Source: Deinococcus sp. QL22 (GTDB taxonomy: Bacteria > Deinococcota > Deinococci > Deinococcales > Deinococcaceae). Taken from it: a stretch of DNA of 64,000 bases. Positions within the stretch are counted from its first letter, which is position 1; each line of letters starts with the position of its first letter. The position numbers were made by a program, and so were the translations under genes. Below the pieces are notes generated by a model. That model worked only from the letters and a program-made list of their open reading frames with translations, did not search any database and was not told the DNA's origin. The stretch lies in NCBI RefSeq assembly GCF_023370075.1, contig NZ_CP097149.1, positions 1,012,001 to 1,076,000 of the forward strand, given 5' to 3'. Shown piece by piece: positions 19,481 through 35,705 of the stretch.

Positions 19481-20460
19481 GCGGCCTGACTGTGCCGGGT
19501 TTAACTGTACTGGGCGCTGGGGGCTGGGGCACAGCATTGGCGGTGAACGGCGCACGCGCTGAGCAGCCCGTCACCCTCTGGGCCAGACGCCCCGATTTTG
19601 CCGCCCGCCTGGCCGAGGTGCGCGAAAACCGGGAATATCTGCCGGGCAGCTTGCTGCCCGAATCGGTGCGCCTGACCTCTGATCTAGCGGAAGCGGTGGC
19701 GGGCGCAGAGTGGGCTTTGGTGGTGGTTCCCAGCGTGGGCGTGCCCGATTTGCTGGCCGACTTGCCCCGCACTCTGGGCGTGGTGCTGTGTGCCAAAGGC
19801 CTAGCGCCAGATGGTGGACGCCTGACTGACTTGGCCCGCAAGTTGGGCTTTGCACGGGTGGCCGTGCTGAGTGGCCCCAACCACGCCGAGGAAGTGGGCC
19901 GGGGCTTACCCGCCGCGACGGTGGTTGCCAGCACCGACGAACCTTTGGCCCTCGCCGCGCAAATGGCCCTGATGACGCCCAGCCTGCGCGTGTATACCAG
20001 CACCGATGAGGTGGGCGTAGAACTCGGGGGCGTACTGAAAAACGTGATCGCTTTGGCCGCTGGCCTGGGTGACGGTCTGCAACTGGGTGACAATGCCAAA
20101 GCCACCCTGATCACACGTGGCCTGAGGGAAATGGGCCGCTACTTACTGTCTCAGGGCGCACAGGAAGAGACGGTGTACGGCCTGAGCGGATTGGGCGATT
20201 TGGTCGCTACCGCCACCAGCGCGCACAGCCGCAACCGCGCCGCCGGGGAAGCGATGGCACGCGGTCAGACTCCGGCGCAGGGGGGAAAAGTGGTGGAAGG
20301 CCTCCGCACCGCAGGACTGCTGGACGCCTGGGCCACCGCACACGGCCACGACCTGCCGATTGTGCGGGCCGTCGCACGTGTCGCCAGCGGAGAATGGACG
20401 CCCGTTGTGGGCCTGCGCCACCTGATGGAACGGGACGCCAAGGCCGAGCATGATGAATGA
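19477..20460 (+). CDS. gpsA: Glycerol-3-phosphate dehydrogenase [NAD(P)+]
   Basis: 327 residues. The dinucleotide-binding loop is [17 protein letters not shown] near the N-terminus. The substrate region contains [15 protein letters not shown], and the catalytic Lys lies in [14 protein letters not shown], with [14 protein letters not shown] further on. It reduces dihydroxyacetone phosphate to sn-glycerol 3-phosphate for phospholipid synthesis, in the cytosol. The ATG at 19477 overlaps the preceding methyltransferase stop; its 3' end overlaps the HD-type gene by 11 bases. Confidence 0.95.
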   Translation: MSGLTVPGLTVLGAGGWGTALAVNGARAEQPVTLWARRPDFAARLAEVRENREYLPGSLLPESVRLTSDLAEAVAGAEWALVVVPSVGVPDLLADLPRTLGVVLCAKGLAPDGGRLTDLARKLGFARVAVLSGPNHAEEVGRGLPAATVVASTDEPLALAAQMALMTPSLRVYTSTDEVGVELGGVLKNVIALAAGLGDGLQLGDNAKATLITRGLREMGRYLLSQGAQEETVYGLSGLGDLVATATSAHSRNRAAGEAMARGQTPAQGGKVVEGLRTAGLLDAWATAHGHDLPIVRAVARVASGEWTPVVGLRHLMERDAKAEHDE

Positions 20461-21031
20461 CGCTGCTCCGATGGACGCCGCTTTGCTGGCCACTGCCGAA
20501 GCCTTTGCCCTCCCCTATTACGCCGAGGCCCACCGCGCCTACCACAACGCTGAGCATGTGCGGGCCGTGCTGCACGCGCTGGACAGTAGGCAAGTGCTGA
20601 CTCCTGTGCTGGCGTTAGCCGTGTGGGGCCATGACCTGATTTACGATCCCCGAAAACACGACAACGAACAACGCAGCGCCGATGTATTTGATGGCTGGTT
20701 GACGCAACAGGGCGCACCCGCTGATCTGGGCGCCGACATCCACGCCCTGATTTTGGCGACCCGCCACGCTGAGCCCGCCACCACACGCGCTGAAGCCCTG
20801 TTGATAGACGCTGACCTCAGCATTCTGGGAGCCGATGCCGAAGCTTTTGCTGCCTACGACGCCGCCATTCGCCGGGAATATGGACACGTACCGGGGCTGC
20901 TGTACCGTGTGGGCCGCAAAAAAATCTTGCGCGGCTTCTTGGAGCGGGAGCGGATATTTACGACGCCTGAATTTGCGGGGCTAGAGGCGCAGGCGCGGGT
21001 GAATCTGGCGGGGACGATAGCGAAACTTTAG
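20450..21031 (+). CDS. HD-superfamily-like metal-dependent hydrolase
   Basis: 193 residues. Metal-ligand motifs include [21 protein letters not shown] (the HD pair) and [11 protein letters not shown], the pattern of predicted HD phosphohydrolases. The gene overlaps gpsA and ends 9 bases before a strong terminator, so it is the last gene of the plus-strand run. The substrate is unknown. Confidence 0.8.
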   Translation: MMNDAAPMDAALLATAEAFALPYYAEAHRAYHNAEHVRAVLHALDSRQVLTPVLALAVWGHDLIYDPRKHDNEQRSADVFDGWLTQQGAPADLGADIHALILATRHAEPATTRAEALLIDADLSILGADAEAFAAYDAAIRREYGHVPGLLYRVGRKKILRGFLERERIFTTPEFAGLEAQARVNLAGTIAKL

Positions 21032-21039
21032 CAGCCAAC

Positions 21040-21071
21040 AAAAAAACCGCCCCCCTGCGGGGACGGCTTTT
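21040..21071. terminator. Bidirectional intrinsic terminator
   Basis: An A-run, a GC stem (CCGCCCC with GGGGACGG around a short loop) and a T-run lie between the convergent HD-type gene and atpD. It can serve both strands. Confidence 0.8.
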
Positions 21072-21083
21072 GCTGTGCTGGAC

Positions 21084-21761
21084 TCAGTCGGCGGCGGTGC
21101 CGTGACTGCCTGCCGCTGCGGTGGCGGCTTTTTCCAGTTCTTTTTCGCGTTCCAGCTTCGCCTTGATTTTCTTCAGACGGAAGCTTTCTTCACGTTCGCG
21201 CTGATCGAGGACGCCGCGCACAAAACGGATGTCGTCCTGAATGCCGGGAATGACCACTTGCTCTAGGGCGTTGACCCGGCGCGAGGTCTTTTTAATCTCC
21301 TCGCCGATGCGCCGCAACTTGGTTTCGGTGGCGGCCACCTTTACGATGGCTTCCATCACGCCGCCAAAGTCGCCTGCGGCCTGAATGGTGCGTGCGCCGA
21401 CGTTGATCGGGCTGAAGTTCACGCCAGTAGGACGGGCGGGCACCTCGATCTTAGGCACTTTCACGCCGTAAATGCTCTGAATTTCCATCTGAACGGTGTA
21501 TTCACCGCCCGTCGCCAAGCTCAGGCTTTCCACGGCTTCGGGACTGTCCCATGCTTTGGCCCCAAACAGGCTGGTATACGCGCCCTTGCTCACGCCGCTC
21601 AGTTGCTCACGGGCGGCCAGCGCGTCTTTCACCAGAGCAAAAAACTCTCCGATGAGGGCGTCACGCTTACGCTTCAGCAGGTCTGCACCGCTAGAGGCCG
21701 TTTTCAGGCTAGCCTTGCTGGCGAGCAGGGCGCTGCGGGTGGGGCTGATCTGTCCTGCCAT
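21084..21761 (-). CDS. atpD: V/A-type ATP synthase subunit D
   Basis: 225 residues. The opening GQISPTRSALLASKASLKTA and the long helical C-terminal region (EEIKKTSRRVNALEQVVIPG) are typical of the D subunit, the central rotor shaft connecting the A3B3 head to the c-ring. It is the last gene of the operon, 90 bases after atpB; that gap holds a hairpin. It ends next to the shared terminator. Confidence 0.95.
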   Translation of the reverse strand: MAGQISPTRSALLASKASLKTASSGADLLKRKRDALIGEFFALVKDALAAREQLSGVSKGAYTSLFGAKAWDSPEAVESLSLATGGEYTVQMEIQSIYGVKVPKIEVPARPTGVNFSPINVGARTIQAAGDFGGVMEAIVKVAATETKLRRIGEEIKKTSRRVNALEQVVIPGIQDDIRFVRGVLDQREREESFRLKKIKAKLEREKELEKAATAAAGSHGTAAD

Positions 21762-21790
21762 ATAGATTCACCTCCTTCGTCGCTCAAATC

Positions 21791-21837
21791 GTAGAGCGTG
21801 GATCGTGGTCAACACTAGTCTACGATCCACGTTCTAG
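21791..21837. repeat. Hairpin-forming repeat between atpB and atpD
   Basis: GTAGAGCGTGGATCGT at 21791-21806 pairs with ACGATCCACGTTCTAG at 21822-21837 (two mismatches). The core GTGGATCGTG also recurs at about 45226-45243. It may set mRNA stability or be a dispersed intergenic repeat. Confidence 0.6.
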
Positions 21838-21851
21838 CCTCTATGTTCTAT

Positions 21852-23257
21852 TTAGATCCGGTTGCCCCGCCACATTTCGTCCACCTTGGTACCGTAGTAC
21901 TTGTCGATGGTGTCTTTGCTGAGGCGCGTCAATTGGCTCTGGGGCAGCTTGGACAGAATGCCCCACGCCACCGTCAGGCTCTCGTCGATAGAACGATCCT
22001 GGCCGCCCTGCCCGATGAAGTACTGCTCGAAATCATCGGCAAAGCGCAGGTACAGTTTGTCGGTGTCGCTGAGGGCATCTTCACCCGTAATTGCCACCAA
22101 TTTACGCAAGTCGAGGCCGTTGGCGTAAGCCGCAAACAGCTGGTCGGACACGTTTTTGTGGTCGGCGCGGGTCTTGCCTTTGCCGATGCCGTTGCCCTGC
22201 AAGCGGCTCAGGCTGGGCAGCGGGTTGATGGGCGGGAAGATGCCCTTGGTGTTCAGCGCCCGGTCAACCACGATCTGGCCTTCGGTGATGTACCCGGTCA
22301 GGTCGGGGATGGGATGGGTAATATCGTCGTCGGGCATGGACAGAATTGGAATCTGCGTGACCGATCCGGGTTTGCCCTGTACCACGCCTGCGCGTTCGTA
22401 AAGGCTTGCCAAGTCGGTGTACATATAGCCGGGGAAGCCGCGTCGTCCGGGGATTTCCTCGCGTGCGCCGCCGATTTCACGGAGGGCTTCACAGTAGTTG
22501 GTCAAGTCGGTCAGGATCACGAGGACGTGATAGCCGTGCTCGAAGGCCAGGTACTCGGCGGTGGTGAGCGCCATACGGGGCGTCAAAAGGCGCTCTACGG
22601 CGGGATCGTCGGCGCGGTTCAGGAACAATACGCTGCGGGCCAGTGCGCCCGTGCGCTCGAATTCCTGCGTGAAGAAGCTGACTTCGCGCTGGGTCAGACC
22701 CATGGCCGCGAACACCACGGCGAAGTCGCCTTCGTGTCCGGGCACCTTGGCCTGACGGGCGATCTGCGCTGCCAGTTCGTTGTGCGGCAAACCACTGCCC
22801 GAGAAAATGGGGAGCTTCTGACCACGGATCAGCGAGGTGTTCACGTCGATGGTGCTGATGCCGGTCTGAATAAATTCTTCGGGCTTGGCACGCGCCGTGG
22901 GGTTCATGGGCTGGCCGTTGATGCTCACGCGCTTCTCGGCGACCACCTGGGGCAGACCGTCAATCGGGCGACCCAGGCCGTCAAAGCGGCGGCCAATCAT
23001 TTCCTTGCTCACGCCGAGGCGGGCCACGTCTTCAACGAGGCTGACGCTGGCGGTGGCGAGGTCCAGACCACGCGTTTCTTCGAACACCTGAATCACGGCG
23101 TTTTCATCAGATACGCTGATGACCTGTCCGCCGCGAATCTTGCCCTGACCATCCTTGATTTCGACGATTGCGCCGTAAGCGAGGTCGGAGGCCGCATTTA
23201 CGAACAACAAGGGACCGGAGATATAGGCCACATCGTTGTATTCCTTCTTGAGCAGGG

Positions 23258-23261
<4 letters not shown>
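21852..23261 (-). CDS. atpB: V/A-type ATP synthase subunit B
   Basis: 469 residues, the usual length. N-terminal beta-barrel ([22 protein letters not shown]) and nucleotide-domain segments ([40 protein letters not shown]) identify the regulatory, non-catalytic subunit; the P-loop is replaced by SGSGLPHNE. It alternates with subunit A in the cytoplasmic head. The start overlaps the atpA stop by 4 bases (ATGA). Confidence 0.96.
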
Positions 23262-25006
<1,745 letters not shown>

Positions 25007-25021
25007 TCGTTCTCCTTGAGA

Positions 25022-25102
25022 AGGTCTAAGGGTCTAGGGTCTAAGAGTCTAAGGGCAAAAAACTCAACCATTTGTGGGTCTTTTCCTTAGACCTTTAGAC
25101 CC
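25022..25102. repeat. GGGTCTAA-type repeats forming a hairpin between atpF and atpA
   Basis: Four near-copies of GGTCTAAG/GGTCTAGG stand at 25022-25053. A complementary arm (CCTTAGACC, TTTAGACCC) lies at 25085-25102, allowing a long stem-loop in the operon mRNA. Similar units occur at 32797-32817 and 34026-34047. Confidence 0.6.
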
Positions 25103-25128
25103 TTGGACACGGTATTTCTTAAACAGGG

Positions 25129-25485
25129 TTACAACTTGATGTCAAAGCCGATGGTTTCGCGCACGAGTTTACCCATGTAGGCTTTGGCGTCCACGGTATC
25201 GGCACTAAAGGCGTCGGCCAAGCTGGGAATAGGCAAGAGGATGGGCAGATCCCGGCCCCGCATGATGCGGGCGGTGGCGGTGGCTGGGTCGGGAATCAGG
25301 CCGGTGTCGATGGCGATCAGGCCGTAGCGGTTGCCGGTAATCAGGGCTTCCAGTTCACGCAGGGCGCTTTCCGGGGTGGCCTCGATGACTTCTGCACCCG
25401 CCAAGCGGTAGCCGGTGGCCGTTTCGTTGTCGGCCAACACCGCCACGCGCTGCAAGGTGCCGCCTGCTTGGGCTTTGGCGGTCAT
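25129..25485 (-). CDS. atpF: V/A-type ATP synthase subunit F
   Basis: 118 residues. The fold signature is VAVLADNETATGYRLAGAEV followed by YGLIAIDTGLIPDP, as in the small CheY-like F subunit that caps the rotor and modulates activity. Its start overlaps the atpC stop by 4 bases. Confidence 0.93.
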   Translation of the reverse strand: MTAKAQAGGTLQRVAVLADNETATGYRLAGAEVIEATPESALRELEALITGNRYGLIAIDTGLIPDPATATARIMRGRDLPILLPIPSLADAFSADTVDAKAYMGKLVRETIGFDIKL

Positions 25486-26459
25486 GCCTGCACCTCTTTC
25501 CGAATAGATTCAGCACTCAGGTTATAAAACTTCCCGCGTGCGATCAGGCGCAGTTTGGCAATCTCGATTTCTTTGCGGCGCAGGAAATCAAGGATGATGC
25601 CCACACCTTCGGGGTCGCCCGCCGCCACATTACGGGCGGCATTGTCGAGCGCCGTCCGCGCCGCGACTTCGGCGTCCTCCAGGGTCGGAGCGTCCAGAAT
25701 GCCCACGATATCGGGCACGCCGCCTGCGTCCCCGCCTGCCAAGCGTGCGTAGCCGCCTGCGTCGAGGTGCCCGCCCGCCACAAACAAGTTGGGGTCGAGG
25801 GGTTGGCCTTTGCTGGCGCGGGCAATCAGCGCATTGGTCACGTCGATTTCCCGGCTCAAGTAACGGCGCAGGCTGGTATTGCGGGCCACGTTCAGCGCGT
25901 GGCGGTAGTAGCCCTGATCCAACGTCACTTCCAAGTCCAGCAAGCGGCCACTGGCAGCGTAAGCACTGGCTCCGTCGCGCATCGCCTTGGCCAGCGGGTG
26001 TCCACTGAGGGCGATGGCGGCGGCGGCGGCAGCCAAATCACTGCTCTGAGCAGCGGTTTGCAGGGCAGCAATTTTGATGGTGCCGCCCGGAATCAGGCTG
26101 TCCAAAATGGCGTCTGCGCCGCGTCCACCGACCACACCACGCGCCACGGTCTTGAGGTTCACCAGATCCCACTTCATCAGCAGGGCCTGAATCTCGCGTT
26201 TGGCGTCGCCATCGGCAAAGTTCAGTACCTTCTGGGTGGTGGCAAACAGGTTGGCAGACAGGGCGCGGTCGAGTTCGGGCAGACCCGCACCCTCGGTCGT
26301 GGTTTCACGCATGTTGGCGGCCAGTTCGGTTTCGGTCAGCACACGCAAAAATTCCTGATAGCTGCCCGACGAGAGCGCCGAGTCGAGCGAGCGCCCGTCG
26401 AGCAGTTTGGTTCGCATGATGCGGACACGCGTGTTGATGTAAGCGTAATCGTCGGGCAT
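25482..26459 (-). CDS. atpC: V/A-type ATP synthase subunit C
   Basis: 325 residues, alpha-helical, opening DDYAYINTRVRIMRTKLLDG, with WDLVNLKTVARGVVGGRGAD and IEIAKLRLIARGKFYNL. These match the C/d subunit, a funnel-shaped socket joining the central shaft to the membrane ring. It lies 9 bases after atpE. Confidence 0.93.
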   Translation of the reverse strand: MPDDYAYINTRVRIMRTKLLDGRSLDSALSSGSYQEFLRVLTETELAANMRETTTEGAGLPELDRALSANLFATTQKVLNFADGDAKREIQALLMKWDLVNLKTVARGVVGGRGADAILDSLIPGGTIKIAALQTAAQSSDLAAAAAAIALSGHPLAKAMRDGASAYAASGRLLDLEVTLDQGYYRHALNVARNTSLRRYLSREIDVTNALIARASKGQPLDPNLFVAGGHLDAGGYARLAGGDAGGVPDIVGILDAPTLEDAEVAARTALDNAARNVAAGDPEGVGIILDFLRRKEIEIAKLRLIARGKFYNLSAESIRKEVQA

Positions 26460-26468
26460 GGGCGTCCT

Positions 26469-27330
<862 letters not shown>

Positions 27331-27347
27331 AGTGGACACTCCTGAAA

Positions 27348-29419
<2,072 letters not shown>

Positions 29420-29423
<4 letters not shown>

Positions 29424-29737
29424 GGCAACACCGCCTTCAGAATGTGTTCGGCAGCCTGCTGTACTCGTAAACTGGCCCGCTCACGCGCCGTGTGTGCGTC
29501 GCCCTCAGCCTGCGCGGTGGCGTCTGCACGAATGGCGTGCGTTTCGGTGTTCAGCTGCCCGTCATGTTCGGCCTGCATGGCCTGAGCACGCGATTCTGCG
29601 TCACGGAGAATACGGGCCGCTTCCTGCTCGGCAGCCTCGACCTCCCGCTTCGCTTCCTCGCGGGCCGCTTCGATCTGGGCATCTAGCGCGGCCTCACGGC
29701 TGGCCAGTTCACTCAAGACTCGACTTGAAGCGTCCAA
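29420..29737 (-). CDS. V/A-type ATP synthase stalk subunit G/H
   Basis: 105 residues, almost wholly coiled-coil ([36 protein letters not shown]), the partner of subunit E in the peripheral stalks. It is first in the operon, as in Thermus. I choose TTG at 29737 because AGGAGG lies just upstream and the residues before it are not family-like. Confidence 0.85.
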
Positions 29738-30136
29738 ATCCCCTCCTCCTTTACCATCGCGGCTCAAGACACCCAAACAGACCACCCTAAAAACGATGGC
29801 ATGAAAGGGGCCTGGAGCTGTGGTGGCCCGACCCTTAGAATGACGTCAGACTCAGCAAGCATCCTAACACACGCCTCCAATTGCACTGAGGGGGCATGCG
29901 TCCCGGTGAAGGCAACTTGATAAGACGACTGGCAAAAAGTACCGTCAGGTTGACTACGGTTGCGCCCCAGCATCCATAAGGCTTCCCACCAGCCTCCAGA
30001 CAGCAGGCACAGCAGCGCCCGCCACTGGGGATGCGGTCAGTGGCGGGCTAAACGTGGAAGTTCGGATTTGGGGGAGAGGAGGCGTTAGGGCGAAAGGATG
30101 CTCAGGTATGGAGCAAGCTTAGATACGGGGCAGGGT
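29738..30136. other. Intergenic region upstream of the ATPase operon
   Basis: No gene is supported. It should contain the ATPase operon promoter. A strong hairpin sits at 30018-30047, listed separately. Confidence 0.5.
30018..30047 (-). terminator. Hairpin downstream of amtB
   Basis: CCCGCCACTG at 30018-30027 is perfectly complementary to CAGTGGCGGG at 30038-30047 with a 10-base loop. No clear U-run follows, so terminator function is likely but not certain. Confidence 0.55.
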
Positions 30137-31444
<1,308 letters not shown>

Positions 31445-31482
31445 GTCTCTCCCTCCGGGGTTGGGGGCGTACTTAGTGCCGC

Positions 31483-31857
31483 TTAAAACGTCGGCGTCAG
31501 TTTCTTTTCGGTGACGGGCGTCAGGGCGGCGCTGTCTTCTTCGCCCGTACGAATCCGCACCACCCGGTCAAGGGTCTGCACAAAAATCTTGCCGTCGCCC
31601 ACTTCGCCTGTGCGTGCACCCCGGCAAATGGCGTCTATGGCCGCCTGCACAAAGGGTTCAGAGACAGCCATCCGGAACTCCACTTTGTCGCGGAATTCCA
31701 CCATCACGCGGGTACCCCGGTAATGCTCTACAACTTCCTGCTCGCCGCCGTGCCCACTGACCCGGCTGAGGGTGATTCCGCTGATTCCAGCTTGAAATAA
31801 AGCTTCCTTGACCTGTTGCACCCGCTCGGGGCGCACAACCGCCGTGACTAGTTTCAT
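31483..31857 (-). CDS. glnB: Nitrogen regulatory protein PII
   Basis: 124 residues from MKLVTAVVRPERVQQVKEAL. The T-loop region (GHGGEQEVVEHYRGTRV) keeps a Tyr at the usual modification position, and the C-terminal signature GRVGDGKIF is present as GEVGDGKIFV. It senses 2-oxoglutarate, ATP and ADP. The linkage to amtB supports GlnK-type function in transporter gating. The ATG at 31857 follows AGGAG. Confidence 0.94.
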   Translation of the reverse strand: MKLVTAVVRPERVQQVKEALFQAGISGITLSRVSGHGGEQEVVEHYRGTRVMVEFRDKVEFRMAVSEPFVQAAIDAICRGARTGEVGDGKIFVQTLDRVVRIRTGEEDSAALTPVTEKKLTPTF

Positions 31858-31943
31858 GGCGTCTCCTTTGCACTGCTCAATTTGCAGGCCGTCAATGTTG
31901 GCTCGGTGCATCCCTGCATGGGTTCAGTGTGAGCAAGTCTGTG

Positions 31944-32004
31944 CAACTTGTCAACGGAAATATGAACATTCAGCTAGATTATGGCGGTCAGTTTGCACAA
32001 GTTG
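31944..32004 (-). promoter_or_regulatory. Putative glnB-amtB promoter/operator
   Basis: An inverted repeat CAACTTGT (31944-31951) and ACAAGTTG (31997-32004) brackets a minus-strand -10-like CATAAT (31978-31983). The upstream half falls where the -35 region would be, so it could bind a regulator. Confidence 0.35.
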
Positions 32005-32115
32005 TCCAGAAAGAGAATCAAACATGAAGATGACCTGCCAATCCGTCGCCAAAATAGTGAACATTTTGCCGCCAAACGATTGATAAGTATCGGTGCAGCA
32101 GCGAATGCCAGCACG

Positions 32116-32148
32116 AAAAAGGGAGAGGCCCCGTAATGGCTCCTCTCC
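32116..32148 (-). terminator. Intrinsic terminator of the DUF4126 gene
   Basis: On the minus strand GGAGAGG pairs with CCTCTCC around a loop with further CC/GG pairing, followed by CTTTTTC. It lies 47 bases past the DUF4126 stop. Confidence 0.75.
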
Positions 32149-32194
32149 TCTGCTGACTGTTCCCCTGTTGACTGCTCACAGTGTACGGCGATAT

Positions 32195-32752
32195 TTACAA
32201 AATCCGGCGGCCCCGCACCCGCGCCCAGAGGCGGTAGGCAACCACCAGCACGCCCGCCAAGCCCAAGACCGCCAGCACCGGGGCGAAGATCGCCAGCACG
32301 CTGATGGTCAGACTGGCCCCATCTTCGGCGGTGCTGATGACCGGATTGGCGAGGCCGCCCGTGGTTGCTGTGGCTACTGGGCGCATGACCGTGCGCGTGG
32401 CCTGCACACCGCCCGCCACAATCAGGCCAAGTGCGAGGCTCAGGGTCGGGGGCACATCGGCCACGCCCGCCTGAGACGCGAACAGGATGGCCCCCGCCGC
32501 GGCATTGACCACGCCGCCGAACAGGTGCAGCACGTGATCTACGCCGGGAATCTTGTCGCCCACAAAGTCCAGCAACCCGATGACGCCCACGCCGACCAGC
32601 ACCCACACATTGCCCAACAGATCAAAGGGCTGCGACAGTTCCAGCACGCCAAAGCGCGAGAGCAGGCCCACGACCAGCAGCGGAATATAGGCATTCAGGC
32701 CCGCCGCCCCGGAGAGGCCCAGCGAAGAAAGGAGTCCAGTGAGTAGTTCCAT
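32195..32752 (-). CDS. DUF4126 membrane protein
   Basis: 185 residues with about five hydrophobic segments. The opening LLSSLGLSGAAGLNAYIPLL and the GLIVAGGVQATRTVMRPVAT segment are characteristic of DUF4126. It is an inner-membrane protein of unknown role. A TATAGG box and an AGGAG lie close upstream of the ATG. Confidence 0.88.
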   Translation of the reverse strand: MELLTGLLSSLGLSGAAGLNAYIPLLVVGLLSRFGVLELSQPFDLLGNVWVLVGVGVIGLLDFVGDKIPGVDHVLHLFGGVVNAAAGAILFASQAGVADVPPTLSLALGLIVAGGVQATRTVMRPVATATTGGLANPVISTAEDGASLTISVLAIFAPVLAVLGLAGVLVVAYRLWARVRGRRIL

Positions 32753-32890
32753 ACGGCTCCTATACGCGATTGGGGGCGGGAATGTTGCGGGGGCGGTCTA
32801 AGGGTCTAGGATCTAAGGGCAGATCAAGGGTAGTTTTGTTGTGTTGCGAGGGCAAGGAAACTAAATCAGAACAGGAGAGAGACTCTGCGC
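32753..32890. repeat. Intergenic region with GGTCTAAG-type repeat
   Basis: Contains GGTCTAAGGGTCTAGGATC and a following CTAAGGGC at 32797-32817, matching the units at 25022-25053. No gene is seen. Confidence 0.5.
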
Positions 32891-33565
<675 letters not shown>

Positions 33566-33566
33566 A

Positions 33567-33977
33567 TCACGCCTCCAGAGAAGTCAAGATTTCGCGCCAC
33601 CGCGCCTCTGTTTCACGCACGCGGTTGTCGTTCTTGGCCCGCAAGTAGCCTGCCCGGAAGTCAGCAAAGCGGGTGTCAGTATCGGAAAAGAGGAGCCCCA
33701 GCGCCTGCTTTGCATCGGCCACATTGCGTTCGGTCATGGGCGTGCCTTTGGCGTCCAGCACCTCATCCAGCGTCGCCATAAATCCCGACAGGGGGCGCAA
33801 CCATTGAAAAGAAGGGTGATTCATGACCAGCGAATACAGCGCGAAAGGGCCGCCGACTGGCCCGTTCAGGAACTCGTATTCACCTTTGGCAAAGTCCAGC
33901 AGCGCCGAATGGAAATGCCGCAGCGCAGGGACCAGCGCCGTCAGTTTGGAGCGAATGCGATCATCAGAAGCCGTCAT
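33567..33977 (-). CDS. Conserved hypothetical protein upstream of pth
   Basis: 136 residues, mostly alpha-helical, soluble. Distinct segments are [40 protein letters not shown] and [21 protein letters not shown] recognise it only as a conserved small bacterial protein of unknown function. TAACCT lies 6 bases before the ATG, a leaderless layout. It is co-directional with pth and one base apart, so they form an operon. Confidence 0.7.
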   Translation of the reverse strand: MTASDDRIRSKLTALVPALRHFHSALLDFAKGEYEFLNGPVGGPFALYSLVMNHPSFQWLRPLSGFMATLDEVLDAKGTPMTERNVADAKQALGLLFSDTDTRFADFRAGYLRAKNDNRVRETEARWREILTSLEA

Positions 33978-34251
33978 AGGGTCAGGTTATCAAGGGCGGG
34001 CGGGGAGGGCAGCTTGCAGAATGGTAGGGTCGAAGGGTCTAGAGTCGAAGGAAGGTCAAGGGCAATCGCTGGCGCTCACTCCCCCGCAAGGGGAGAGGGA
34101 GAAAACAGACCCACATCGTTCCCACCCCTCTGCGTGTAAGGCCCCAAGGTGCATGCAACGCGCGGGCCAATTCCAGCTTCAAGACGACTGGCAATTCCGC
34201 TTCAGGTGAACGAACAAGCCGAGCCTGAATGCGACAAGATCAATCCTGCCT
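33978..34251. other. Intergenic flank of the IS5-type element
   Basis: No gene is supported. GGGTCGAAGGGTCTAGAGTC near 34026-34047 resembles the GGTCTAAG repeats. Confidence 0.4.
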
Positions 34252-34318
34252 AGGGTCTGTAGGCCAAGGGGCAGGGATACGCCTCCGTCTTTGGGTTGCG
34301 TTTGGATCATCAGCTGTG

Positions 34319-34834
34319 TCAGCTGTCAAACCAGAACACCATTCGCAAATCGTGGGGATCGTCCACGAACGCTTGAAGCTGCGTCAAACCTTCGGTCACA
34401 AACCTCGTGTCTGCAACTGCATCACGGTAGGTCACCATCTCCGGCCGAGCCTCTCGTGCGTCTTGATCAGCAATGGGCTCCAAGCGCACGAGAGGCGGAT
34501 CCCAATCAAACGTCAACAGCTCGTGCAGGGAAAGCCACGATGGACTGTGCACCTCTGGATAGTGCTGTGCTGCCCGCCAAGCATCGCGAACTTCATCACT
34601 CACGTCGTCTGGGATCCCACGGCACGGGGAGATCGGGCGCACATTCATTCGGTTCCGCACACCACCCAGGATCGCAAAGAGATCGTAATCGCGACCGATA
34701 AACAGCGGCAAGCGCCAGTAGGCTTCTTCCTGTTCCGGAGTGGCCGTGTCCCAGTCCAGATCTGGGAGCACCTGAATTCTTTTCCAGCCGTCGTCTTTTC
34801 GAACCTCAAAATGCTCGTGTAGATCACAACCCAT
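34319..34834 (-). CDS. Passenger gene: phage-associated conserved protein
   Basis: 171 residues, intact, with ATG at 34834. It belongs to a family common in phage and bacterial genomes whose members begin MGCD(I/L)H; here MGCDLHEHFEVRKDDGWKRI, then FIGRDYDLFAILGGVRNRM, ISPCRGIPDDVSDEVRDAW and HSPSWLSLHELLTFDWD. The biochemical function is not established. It is inside the inverted repeats of the IS5-type element and downstream of its transposase, so it can move with it. Confidence 0.75.
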   Translation of the reverse strand: MGCDLHEHFEVRKDDGWKRIQVLPDLDWDTATPEQEEAYWRLPLFIGRDYDLFAILGGVRNRMNVRPISPCRGIPDDVSDEVRDAWRAAQHYPEVHSPSWLSLHELLTFDWDPPLVRLEPIADQDAREARPEMVTYRDAVADTRFVTEGLTQLQAFVDDPHDLRMVFWFDS

Positions 34835-34903
34835 GGCGTTGACGATGACAGACTTCGGCCGAATTTTTCAGGCTACTGAAGGTGCAGTCAAGCTCTCCAC
34901 ATC

Positions 34904-35705
34904 TCAGAGCCACAAGAGGATCGCCGCCACTTGGAGCCATGCTTGATAACTCCGGGCCCGTTTGTCATAACGAGTCGCGATCCTGCGAAAGTGTTTGAAG
35001 CGGTTGACCAGGCGCTCCACTTTGTTCCGCTCTTTGTAGACAGCAGGATCGAAGCACAGATCAGAACCCTGGTCTTTACGCCTGGGAATCGTGACTCGAA
35101 TGCCACGGCTGTGCAGATACTTCCGAACAGTGGTGTAGCTGTAGCCTTGATCGCCCACGATGCGATCAGGACGAATCCGCGGCGGCCCCGTCCGGCGCGT
35201 ACCACAGCACCTTCTCCAGCAGAGGTTGTAGGTATTTGGATTCATGCCGTTCTCCACCACTCAGGACGAACGCCATGGGCTTTCCGTGCCCTTCTGCACG
35301 TAGATGGATCTTGGTGCTGAAGCCACCCCGGGATCTTCCCAGAGCTTCTTCGGCTTGGCCTCCACGTGCGCCTGCAGCACATGGATGTGCTCGAACTACA
35401 GTGCCATCGACAAAATGCATTGACCAGTCAAGCTGACCTTTCCGGTCAGCCTGGCGTTGCAATTCGGCCCAGACCTGCTGCCAAAGGCCTTTGGCAGTCC
35501 AGCGACGGAACCGACTGGCGATCGTGGTCCATTTGCCGAAGCGCTCTGGGACGTCGCGCCACGGCGCACCTGTTCTGAGGACCCAGAGGATGCCACTGAC
35601 GATGGGTCGATGCTCTAAATAAGGACGTCCCAGACCGAAGCGGGCTGGGAGGAGGGGTTCCAGACGTTGCCACTGTTCATCCGTGATTTCTTCGCGCCAC
35701 AGCAC
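34904..35705 (-). CDS. IS5-family transposase in two frames
   Basis: The first frame (35705 to 35166) encodes REEITDEQWQRLEPLLPARF, GILWVLRTGAPWRDVPERFG and the first DDE Asp in MHFVDGTVVRAH. The second frame (34904 to 35260) gives RPDRIVGDQGYSYTTVRKYL with the second Asp and ERNKVERLVNRFKHFRRIA with the Glu. The switch falls at the GGACGGGGCC run near 35190-35200. IS427-group elements normally express one protein by programmed frameshifting across two frames, so it may be functional rather than broken. Confidence 0.8.

Noticed and set aside
34904..35705. IS5 transposase as a simple pseudogene.
   Set aside because: The group normally uses two frames with programmed frameshifting, and no further stop is seen, so it is kept as possibly functional.
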